Assembly: GCA_034429695.1 (NCBI GenBank)
Contig: DAOUGC010000173.1
Location: 1-38,770, forward strand
Direction: 5' to 3'
DNA: 38,770 bases
Origin: DAOUGC01 sp034429695
Lineage (GTDB): Bacteria > Chloroflexota > Anaerolineae > Anaerolineales > Anaerolineaceae
Within the stretch, counting starts at the first letter, position 1. Each line of letters opens with the position of its first letter. The notes below the pieces were generated by a model. The model saw only the letters and a program-made list of their open reading frames with translations. It made no database searches and was not told the DNA's origin. A program made the position numbers and the translations under genes. Positions 14,756-21,899 of this stretch are shown in pieces.

Positions 14756-17378
14756 ATTCCGTTTGAAAGCTGGATTGGAGCAGGTCAATACCAATGCGTT
14801 GTGCTGCATAGGGGTTATTTTCTTCTATCACCACGGCAATGGAGAGTGGGGTACCCTGCCATTCTTCCAACGTGCCACCCACAAACCATGTGATTATGCC
14901 TTCAGGTGTATGTGCGCTGGCTATTACATACCAAAACGGAAGCGGATTATTGGCCAGCAGGTGGGTGGTGGTGGAAAAATCAGCCTGGGAGATGACCGTT
15001 TCTGAATTGGAACGGGGAAGCGCTACCCAGCCCTGGGTGGGAGTGTTAACCGCCAGTGCCATTTGCGGAACCGGACGGCTCCCGTTGCTGGTGAGGATGG
15101 CTGCTGCCCGCGCCATTTGCAGCGGTGAAACCAACACATCCGCCTGACCCAGGGCAGCTTCTTTTTTGTCCATCTTGCGTCCAATTTCCGCCGCAGGGGC
15201 AACCTCAAGGGGTAGCTCGGGCGCCAGCCCAAAACCCAGCTCCTGGTACATGCGCGTGATGGCCGTGATGCTCATGCCGTTTGCCAGGGTCAGGTTGCCT
15301 GCCGGACATCCCTTGGCAACCAGTTGCCGCCAGGAAGCATCCCCCTCAATAAAGCCTGCGCAATCCCATGTGGCGTCTTCATACTGGATTGTGGGCACGT
15401 CTGGCAAATCGGGGGGATTGCCAGCCTTGCCGGACCATGCCAGCAGGAAGGGCGCCATGGCTGCACCGGGTGGGTATTGTCCCTGGGTGGCACGGTTGAG
15501 CAGGGGGGCGTCCTCACTCTCAACCCATGTTTCCCATTGCTGTTCTATTTGTTCAGGGTCATAACCCGGGTGGGACGCCATGACCAAAATTTCGCCATTG
15601 CTGGCGTTCATCACAACGGCTGCACCTTTGTGACCTTCAAGCAACTCGTCAGCCAGGGTTTGTTGGTGCAAATCGAGCGACAAGCGCACGTCCAACCCGG
15701 GTGGGCGTTGGGCGTACAACACCTGATTGAGCCAGATGGATGATGCCGGCACACCCAACAAACCGCGCAGGTATCCGTCCACACCGGCTTCGAGACCGGT
15801 TTGTCCATACAGGGGGTGCGTATATCCGACAACAGGTCCCAGTTGCGGCTGGGTCAGATGGCGGTAAAAATCACCGGGTTGCCCGGCCGTTACGGCAATC
15901 GGTTCGTTATGGCGGTCCAACAGGTTGCCGCGGGGAGAGTAACGGTCAGTGATTGACCAGCGCGGGTTGTCATAACGGGCAAGCAGATCGGCTGCGCGTG
16001 GAAATGCCCACCATGAGGCCAGCAAGGCCAGCGCGGTAAACGCGGCAAAGATTCCGCCGGTAATCACAAAGAACGGGCGGGGGTTTTCCAGGCGGGCGGG
16101 TTCAAGGTCTGTGTGGTTGCTGATCTTTAACAACAAAAGCAATGAACACGTGGCGGTTAATAAGGATGAGCCGCCGTAAGAGACAAACGGCAGGGTAACT
16201 CCGGTGAGTGGCAACAGGCGCAGGTTACCTCCCAGAATCAGGATGCTCTGTGCGGCGAGGTAAGCTGTCAACCCTCCGGCCAGCAAACGCTGAAAGAGGT
16301 TGGCGCTGCGCAGTGCGGTCATCATGCCGCGCGCGGCGAACATGGCCAGGATGCCCAGCAGGGCGGTCGCACCCATCAGACCGGTTTCCTCGGCAATGGC
16401 AGAGAAAATGAAATCTGAGATGGCCACCGGAACCACGCCGGGCGAGCCCAGTCCGGGGCCTGAGCCAAGGATGCCTCCGGCGGCCACCGCCATGATGGAT
16501 TGCACAATCTGATAGGAACGTCCGGATGGGTCCAGCCAGGGGTTGAGCCATGCATCCATGCGCAGGCGGATGACATCAAAGAGCATGTATCCGGTGACCA
16601 CACCAGCCAGCAGGAGGACAAATGCAATCACCAACACGGTCCTGCGGCCTGTTCCGAGGTAGATGACAACAAAATACAGGATCAGGAAGATCGATGCTGT
16701 GCCAAGATCCTGCTGGGCGATTAATATGGCCAACGCCGCGCCAACCACCACCAGGGTTGGCGCCAGCAATTGCCAGAAGGAAAACCCCAGCGGCAGGCGA
16801 TCAGCCAGATAAGCCGCCAGATAGATGATTAGAAGCAGCTTGAGCGGCTCGGAAGGTTGCAGGTAAAATCCACAACAACCCAGCCACAGGCGCGGGCCTG
16901 TACCGCCGGGAAAGGTGCCAAAGAAGAACGTGGCAAGCGCCAGTAACAGGCCGCCGGTCAGCCAGATGTACTTGTACCGGCGCAGAAACCCCAGCAAACG
17001 TTGACTGTGCATGCCAACTGCCAGTGCGCCCATGGACACCACCAGCCAGGCAGTCTGGCGCAAGCCGTAAACCATATCAAGCCGCCAGATGGTGAGCAGC
17101 CCCCAACCGCTCAACAGGGCGGCGATTGGCAGCAGATAAGGGTCCCGGTTGGGCAGCAAACGCTGCGATAAGCGGTGCAGATAGGCAAAACCGGCAAGCC
17201 AGGCAAAAAAGCCAATCCAGTGCTGCCAGCGGTAAGGAACATCCCAGGCATGCAGGCGCACCGCCGGTGAAACGGTGAGGATGATGGCGAACAGGAACAC
17301 AAACGCTGTCGCCAGGATCATCAGGCGGCTCTGTCTGCGGTCCGGCAGTGCCGGTGACGAGGGAAAGAACAGGTTCAC
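14754..17378 (-). CDS. SEDS (FtsW/RodA) polymerase fused to a catalytically degenerate class B PBP domain
   Basis: 874 residues. Residues 1-about 420 are a SEDS glycosyltransferase with about 12 membrane helices; family motifs present include FPGGTGPRLWLG, LQPSEPLKL, WLDPSG (D283, in the region of the essential RodA Asp), SDFIFSAIAEETG (D322) and PFVSYGGSSLL. After another helix (about 435-455), residues 460-874 follow a PbpA-like class B PBP: PRGNLLDRHNEPIA, GQTGLEAGVDGYLRG, GAAVVMNASNGEILVMASHP and WFVGG. The active site is gone: the SxxK Ser and Lys are A639 and A642 (PPGAAMAP), no SxN is recognisable, and the KTG-T-A position reads VIASA (818-822). The GTG start overlaps the mtnP stop by four bases. 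Likely role: peptidoglycan polymerisation by the SEDS half, with the PBP half as scaffold or regulator. Confidence 0.9.
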   Translation of the reverse strand: MNLFFPSSPALPDRRQSRLMILATAFVFLFAIILTVSPAVRLHAWDVPYRWQHWIGFFAWLAGFAYLHRLSQRLLPNRDPYLLPIAALLSGWGLLTIWRLDMVYGLRQTAWLVVSMGALAVGMHSQRLLGFLRRYKYIWLTGGLLLALATFFFGTFPGGTGPRLWLGCCGFYLQPSEPLKLLLIIYLAAYLADRLPLGFSFWQLLAPTLVVVGAALAILIAQQDLGTASIFLILYFVVIYLGTGRRTVLVIAFVLLLAGVVTGYMLFDVIRLRMDAWLNPWLDPSGRSYQIVQSIMAVAAGGILGSGPGLGSPGVVPVAISDFIFSAIAEETGLMGATALLGILAMFAARGMMTALRSANLFQRLLAGGLTAYLAAQSILILGGNLRLLPLTGVTLPFVSYGGSSLLTATCSLLLLLKISNHTDLEPARLENPRPFFVITGGIFAAFTALALLASWWAFPRAADLLARYDNPRWSITDRYSPRGNLLDRHNEPIAVTAGQPGDFYRHLTQPQLGPVVGYTHPLYGQTGLEAGVDGYLRGLLGVPASSIWLNQVLYAQRPPGLDVRLSLDLHQQTLADELLEGHKGAAVVMNASNGEILVMASHPGYDPEQIEQQWETWVESEDAPLLNRATQGQYPPGAAMAPFLLAWSGKAGNPPDLPDVPTIQYEDATWDCAGFIEGDASWRQLVAKGCPAGNLTLANGMSITAITRMYQELGFGLAPELPLEVAPAAEIGRKMDKKEAALGQADVLVSPLQMARAAAILTSNGSRPVPQMALAVNTPTQGWVALPRSNSETVISQADFSTTTHLLANNPLPFWYVIASAHTPEGIITWFVGGTLEEWQGTPLSIAVVIEENNPYAAQRIGIDLLQSSFQTE

Positions 17379-18250
17379 TCGGGCAGGTAGCGATCCACCA
17401 GCAGCGACAGGCGCTTGCGGGTTTCAGCGGGAATGATGGCCGGTTGGGTGACCAGCGATTTTTCGAGTGCGTGATGACAATCGCAATCGGCATTGTGATC
17501 CAGTTCATCCACCAGCAGGGTGATGGCTTTCTGGATGGTGTGCACGTTGGCATTCAGGGTGTTGATGATCATTTCAACCGAAACGGGTGCCTCGGTGACA
17601 TGCCATACATCATAATCAGTGACGTGCGCGGCAGTGGTGTAGCACATCTCCGCTTCACGGGCAAGGAACGCCTCGGGTGAGGTGGTCATGCCGATGATTG
17701 ACATGCCCCATGCCCTGTAGGTGTTGGATTCAGCCCGGCTGGAAAAGCGCGGCCCTTCAATCGTGATGAAAACGCCGCCTTCGTGCACGGTGGCGCCGGT
17801 CTGGTTGACGGCGTCCAGTGCAATGGCTGACAGGTTCGGGCAGAAGGGTTGCGCCACCCCAACGTGTGCAACCAGCCCATCACCAAAGAAAGAGCGCTCG
17901 CGGCAACGGGTGAAATCGAACAGGTTGTCGGGGATGACCACATCACCGGGGGCATAATCCTCACGCAGTGATCCGCACGCGCTGACCCCCAGAATGCGTT
18001 TCACGCCCAGTTGCTTTAGCGCGTGGATGTTGGCACGGTAGTTGATCTCATGGGGCAGAATATGATGACCAATACCGTGGCGCGCCAAAAATGCAACGGG
18101 TTTGTCGTTGAGCTGGCCAAGGGTTATGGGAGCGCTGGGTTTCCCAAACGGGGTATCCACCTCAAGCGTGGTCACATCCGTCAGTGCGTCAAACTGGTAT
18201 AAACCGGTTCCTCCGATGACTGCCAGAACAGGCGCAGTAGTTTGATTCAT
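17375..18250 (-). CDS. mtnP: S-methyl-5'-thioadenosine phosphorylase
   Basis: 291 residues of the PNP/MTAP family. Visible motifs are the N-terminal phosphate loop GGTGLY (13-18), the central VSACGSLREDYAPGDVVIPD, ITIEGPRFSSRAES and the base-binding region VTDYDVW, where the two Asp residues favour adenine over guanine substrates. It splits methylthioadenosine with phosphate to adenine and methylthioribose-1-phosphate in methionine salvage and polyamine by-product removal. GGAGG five bases before 18250 fixes the start; an ATG 12 bases upstream is too close to the SD. It lies between FHA-protein genes and the SEDS-PBP gene, with a GTGA overlap to the latter, an unexpected place for a salvage enzyme. 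Confidence 0.92.
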   Translation of the reverse strand: MNQTTAPVLAVIGGTGLYQFDALTDVTTLEVDTPFGKPSAPITLGQLNDKPVAFLARHGIGHHILPHEINYRANIHALKQLGVKRILGVSACGSLREDYAPGDVVIPDNLFDFTRCRERSFFGDGLVAHVGVAQPFCPNLSAIALDAVNQTGATVHEGGVFITIEGPRFSSRAESNTYRAWGMSIIGMTTSPEAFLAREAEMCYTTAAHVTDYDVWHVTEAPVSVEMIINTLNANVHTIQKAITLLVDELDHNADCDCHHALEKSLVTQPAIIPAETRKRLSLLVDRYLPE

Positions 18251-18280
18251 GTTTCCCTCCATATTGTGTGACCCGTTTCC

Positions 18281-18709
18281 TTATGGATTTTCGACATCCA
18301 CCACCATGCCAATCCTGCCACAGCGTAATTCATCGCCAGAGATGATAACTGTGGCAAGCGATACACGTTCATCATTCAGGAAGGTGCCGTTGGTTGAGTG
18401 CAGGTCTTCCACCCACCATTGATTATGATGATAACTGAGCCGGGCATGACGGGATGAGACCGTCTCATGCGAGACAGTCAGGTCGCAGGTGGTTGCCCGA
18501 CCCACCAGCACCTCAGTGGAGTTGAACACCCGGGTGATGTCCTGATCCTGCTCACTCATCGTGATGGTGAGGGTGGGAACATGGCGTTTGGCAATCAGTT
18601 CATTGTGGAAGCGCAGATCATACCACAGTGTATACAGTGCCCAGCCGAGAAATAGATACAGCCCGGCAACCATGAGAATGCGTATGAAGAGGACGAGATA
18701 AGCGCTCAT
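18281..18709 (-). CDS. Membrane-anchored FHA-domain protein (FhaB/FipA-like)
   Basis: 142 residues. One membrane helix at about 4-27 is followed by a short basic linker and a C-terminal FHA domain (about 65-138). The phosphothreonine-binding residues are all there: GRATTCD, SSRHARL and DLHSTNGTFLND. This architecture matches mycobacterial FhaB (FipA), a division-site adaptor that reads Thr phosphorylation. Its start overlaps the stop of the FhaA-like gene (ATGA, 18706-18709). No Ser/Thr kinase or phosphatase gene lies in the window, so its phosphorylated partner must be encoded elsewhere. Confidence 0.88.
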   Translation of the reverse strand: MSAYLVLFIRILMVAGLYLFLGWALYTLWYDLRFHNELIAKRHVPTLTITMSEQDQDITRVFNSTEVLVGRATTCDLTVSHETVSSRHARLSYHHNQWWVEDLHSTNGTFLNDERVSLATVIISGDELRCGRIGMVVDVENP

Positions 18710-19479
18710 TCGGTCCTTGGATCCACTGGCAGCACAGCGGTGTTGTCACCGGTGGCCTGGTTGTTGTCTTCACCGTAGATGATGGCGTAACCGGCAAGCG
18801 AGATCACATCGCCCGGGCGTAGTTGCTGCTGGCTGATGCGCATACTGTTGACATATGTACCGCCGGTCGAATTGAGATCGATAATAACGTAATGACCGCG
18901 CACAGCGCGTAACTGGGCGTGATTGCGGGAGATGCGTGGGTCATTCAGGACGATATGATTATCCTGGCGGCGGCCAATGTTAATCACCACCTGGCGGAGG
19001 GGATGAATGCGGTTGCCGTCCAGGATCAAAAAGGCGTTGGCGGGCCGCGCATCGGTGTGCAATGGCGGGCCCTCTTCTTCCATGATGGCGATCATGTCGG
19101 TATTGCCGGATGAGTCCTCCCCGCGTCCAGGCAGAATGCGCAGGTCTGATGGGGTAAGGCGCGGGTCGGCAGCCAGGCGTATACCTGGAGCGGTGGATAG
19201 CTGTATGCCGGCTTCTGCAGCGGCTTCGAGGATGGCGCTGCCAATCCCTTGCAGCAGGCGCTCGTGTTGCTGCCACTGATCCACAACGGATGGGTGCAGG
19301 TAGATGACATACATGCCGGGCACAGATTGTGAACGGTCATTTTCCAGCCAGTCGCTCTGCATGGCTTCCACCAGCCGCTGTGATAACAGCAGTGTGGCGT
19401 CGCCGCCAGCAAGCCACAGGGAACTGCCCTCAAAGATCCGGCGCAGTCGGGTTTCGATTAAGTCCAGGCTTGATCTCAT
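18706..19479 (-). CDS. FhaA-like protein: DUF3662 domain plus FHA domain
   Basis: 257 residues. The N-terminal 120 residues (LDLIETRLRRIFEGS, and later MYVIYLHPSVVDQW) match the DUF3662/FhaA N-terminal domain of actinobacterial FhaA. A variable acidic linker follows, and the FHA domain occupies about 165-240 with GRRQDNHI, ISRNHAQL and DLNSTGGTYVN. In mycobacteria FhaA binds a phosphorylated MviN pseudokinase domain and restrains peptidoglycan synthesis. The ATG at 19479 is chosen over an in-frame TTG at 19488; no SD is visible, but TATAAT ends eight bases before the ATG, which fits a leaderless message. It heads the fhaA-fhaB-mtnP-SEDS::PBP run. Confidence 0.85.
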   Translation of the reverse strand: MRSSLDLIETRLRRIFEGSSLWLAGGDATLLLSQRLVEAMQSDWLENDRSQSVPGMYVIYLHPSVVDQWQQHERLLQGIGSAILEAAAEAGIQLSTAPGIRLAADPRLTPSDLRILPGRGEDSSGNTDMIAIMEEEGPPLHTDARPANAFLILDGNRIHPLRQVVINIGRRQDNHIVLNDPRISRNHAQLRAVRGHYVIIDLNSTGGTYVNSMRISQQQLRPGDVISLAGYAIIYGEDNNQATGDNTAVLPVDPRTE

Positions 19480-19483
19480 ACGG

Positions 19484-19495
19484 TACAATTATAAA
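19484..19495. promoter_or_regulatory. Overlapping divergent -10 elements between fhaA-like and archease genes
   Basis: The 20-base gap holds TATAAT on the minus strand (19493 to 19488) for the FhaA-like gene. On the plus strand TACAAT (19484-19489) and TATAAA (19490-19495) face the archease gene. Either start point would fall within a few bases of its ATG, so both messages would have little or no leader, in line with the lack of SD on both genes. No clear -35 is seen on either side. Confidence 0.45.
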
Positions 19496-19499
19496 ACAA

Positions 19500-19922
19500 A
19501 TGGAAGGGGAGAATTCACCAGCCGGGTATCAGGAAATTGTTCACACCGCTGATTGGGCGTTGCGGGTGTGGGCTGCCAGCCTGCCTGAGTTATTTCGACA
19601 GGCTGCGCTGGGGATGTACTTCCTGCTGGAAGCCGCTCCAACCGGTGACGGCGAACGCCACACGTTGATCCTGACGTTGACCGCTGTGGATGCCGAGAGC
19701 CTGCTGGTGTCATTTTTATCTGAATTGCTGTATATCTGCGAAAATGATAACCTGGCATTTGATCAGTTTGAGATTGCCATCACGCATGGCGAGTTGGAAG
19801 CAAAACTGACCGGCGGCAGGTTGGAAAGCATGCGGCCTGAGATCAAAGCCGTGACGTACCACGACCTGAACATTCTCAAATCACAGGCCGGTTACGAGAC
19901 GACCATCGTATTTGACGTATAG
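19500..19922 (+). CDS. Archease
   Basis: 140 residues, the standard archease length. The N-terminal HTADWALRVWAASLPELF (H15 to F32) carries the metal-binding D18, and the end KAVTYHDLNI to VFDV carries the conserved final Asp (D139). Archease is a metal-binding cofactor protein that speeds RtcB guanylylation and multiple turnover, and can widen its NTP use. The frame is open far upstream, but similarity begins only after the ATG at 19500, which has no SD and probably starts a leaderless transcript. rtcB begins 13 bases after its stop, the classic pairing. Confidence 0.93.
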   Translation: MEGENSPAGYQEIVHTADWALRVWAASLPELFRQAALGMYFLLEAAPTGDGERHTLILTLTAVDAESLLVSFLSELLYICENDNLAFDQFEIAITHGELEAKLTGGRLESMRPEIKAVTYHDLNILKSQAGYETTIVFDV

Positions 19923-19935
19923 AAAGTGGATTTGC

Positions 19936-21387
19936 ATGATTTCCTTGCAAAATTTTAAACGAATTTCAGAATGGGAATGGGAATTGCCCACCACGTACCG
20001 GGCGGATATGCGTGTGCCGGTGCGGGTGTTTGCCTCACGGAGAATACTGGAACAGGCGTTGAAAGACGCATCCATTGAACAGGCGGTTAATGCATCCACG
20101 CTGCCCGGCATAGTTGGCCGCATGTTGGTAATGCCCGACGTGCACCAGGGGTATGGCTTTCCCATCGGTGGGGTGGCCGCCACAGCCCTGCCGGACGGCA
20201 TGATCTCGCCGGGGGGAATCGGCTACGACATTAATTGCGGGGTGCGGCTGCTGGCTACATCCATCCCTTTTGAAGATGTGCAGGCCGACATGCATGATCT
20301 GGCGGTGGCGCTGGATCATTTTTGCCCCAGCGGCATGGGCAAGGATGGCGGCGTGGCGTTGAGCGCGACTGATCTGGAGCAGGTGTGCCGCCAGGGGGCG
20401 CGCTGGGCGCTAAAAAACGGCATGGCAACCGAACAGGACCTGCGGCGCAGCGAGGAAGGCGGCATGTTGAAAGATGCAGACCCGGCAAGGGTCAGCAGCC
20501 GGGCGCTGGAACGCGGCAGAACACAACTGGGCACGCTGGGTTCGGGCAATCATTTCATTGAAGTGGATGTGGTGGAGCAGATATTTGACCCCGAAGCAGC
20601 GGCTGCCATGGGTTTGTTTGAGGGCTGCCTGACCTTGATGATCCACTGCGGGTCGCGCGGGTTGGGGCATCAGGTGTGCACCGATTATGTGCGCGATTTT
20701 CAGGGACTGGCCGCGCGGGAAAAATACAAACTGCCCGACCGTGAGCTGGTGTGCGCGCCGCTGTCATCGGTTGAAGGGCAGGCCTATCTGCAAGCCATGC
20801 GGGCCGCGGCAAACTTTGCTTACGCCAATCGGCAGGTGCTGGCGCACCGTGCCCGGCAGGCGTTTGAACAGGCGCTGGCGGGCAGGGCGAAGAACATCCA
20901 TCTGCATCAGGTGTACGATATTTCCCACAACATGGGAAAAATAGAAACCCATTTTGTGGATGGAAAGGAAATGCAGGTGTGCGTGCACCGCAAAGGGGCA
21001 ACGCGCGCCTTTGGTCCCGGGGCGCCGGGCCTGCCAGAGGAGTACAGCCGCATTGGTCAACCGGTGATCATCCCTGGCAGCATGGGCACAGGGTCGTGGG
21101 TGCTGGTGGGCACGGAAGGCAGCATGCAACGCTCATTTGGGTCGAGCTGTCACGGTGCGGGCCGCATGATGAGCCGCAGCCAGGCGAAAAAGGAGGTGCG
21201 CGGGGAGACTCTGCTCGCCAACCTCAAGAAGGAAGGCATCATCATCATGGCTGGCTCGGTCCCGGGTCTTGCAGAGGAAGCCCCGCAGGCTTACAAGGAT
21301 GTGGATGGGGTGGTCGAGACGGTCAGCGGGGCAGGCATGGCGCGCAAGGTGGCGCGTCTGCGCCCGGTGATCGTGGTCAAGGGATGA
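19936..21387 (+). CDS. rtcB: RNA-splicing ligase RtcB
   Basis: 483 residues, normal for RtcB. Signatures in order: PDVHQGYGFPIGG, GGIGYDINCGVRLL (Mn ligands D98 and C101), GTLGSGNHFIEV, HCGSRGLGHQV, DISHNMGK, PGSMGTGSWVLVG and SCHGAGR, whose His (H406) corresponds to the guanylylated His404 of Pyrococcus RtcB. It joins 2',3'-cyclic phosphate or 3'-phosphate RNA ends to 5'-OH ends with GTP and Mn, for tRNA or rRNA repair. I use the ATG at 19936 because family similarity begins there; an in-frame start 24 bases earlier would overlap archease. No RtcR regulator or RtcA cyclase is beside it, unlike E. coli. Its stop codon touches that of the convergent ybaK. Confidence 0.97.
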   Translation: MISLQNFKRISEWEWELPTTYRADMRVPVRVFASRRILEQALKDASIEQAVNASTLPGIVGRMLVMPDVHQGYGFPIGGVAATALPDGMISPGGIGYDINCGVRLLATSIPFEDVQADMHDLAVALDHFCPSGMGKDGGVALSATDLEQVCRQGARWALKNGMATEQDLRRSEEGGMLKDADPARVSSRALERGRTQLGTLGSGNHFIEVDVVEQIFDPEAAAAMGLFEGCLTLMIHCGSRGLGHQVCTDYVRDFQGLAAREKYKLPDRELVCAPLSSVEGQAYLQAMRAAANFAYANRQVLAHRARQAFEQALAGRAKNIHLHQVYDISHNMGKIETHFVDGKEMQVCVHRKGATRAFGPGAPGLPEEYSRIGQPVIIPGSMGTGSWVLVGTEGSMQRSFGSSCHGAGRMMSRSQAKKEVRGETLLANLKKEGIIIMAGSVPGLAEEAPQAYKDVDGVVETVSGAGMARKVARLRPVIVVKG

Positions 21388-21882
21388 TCATTCCCCGTTG
21401 GCGGCGCCAGGTGTGCTGATCGGCGCAAAGTGCGCTTTGGTCAGCTCAATCAGGGCTTTCACCGGCAGGCGAATGTTCAAGCCGCGCTGGCCGCCAGAAA
21501 TGTGGATTTCATCGTACAGCACGGCAGTATCGTCAATCACCACCTGAAAGCCGCGATTGATCAAAGCCAGCGGGGAAATGCCGCCCGCCTGCAGCCCGGT
21601 GAGCTGTTCAGCCTCGCGCTGGGTGGTTAATAATAGCTTTTTTTCATTCAAATCAGCAGCCAGCAGCTTTAGATCGACTTCATTGGGGCCAGGCACCACC
21701 GCCAGGATGGGTTTGCCGCCCTTGACGCGTGCAACCACGATGGTTTTAAACACCATTTCGGGGTCAACGCCCAATTGGCGGGCAGTTTCCAGCGCCCCCA
21801 GCTTTTCAGCGGGCAGCTCAAATACTTGATAGGGTATCTTGCGCGAATCAAGCAGGCGGGTGACATTGTTGGTGATGGGCAT
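21388..21882 (-). CDS. ybaK: Cys-tRNA(Pro)/Cys-tRNA(Cys) deacylase YbaK
   Basis: 164 residues of the YbaK/EbsC/ProX family. The invariant Lys is in MVFKTIV, followed by AVVPG, and the YbaK-specific GLQAGGISPLALINRGF distinguishes it from ProXp-ala types. The enzyme hydrolyses mischarged Cys-tRNA-Pro in trans, with substrate thiol-assisted chemistry. AGGA about nine bases before the ATG serves as SD. It starts 17 bases after the PHP gene stop and is likely its operon partner. The stop (TGA, minus strand 21390 to 21388) abuts the rtcB stop with no gap. Confidence 0.93.
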   Translation of the reverse strand: MPITNNVTRLLDSRKIPYQVFELPAEKLGALETARQLGVDPEMVFKTIVVARVKGGKPILAVVPGPNEVDLKLLAADLNEKKLLLTTQREAEQLTGLQAGGISPLALINRGFQVVIDDTAVLYDEIHISGGQRGLNIRLPVKALIELTKAHFAPISTPGAANGE

Positions 21883-21899
21883 GCCAGGTTTCCTGTGGA

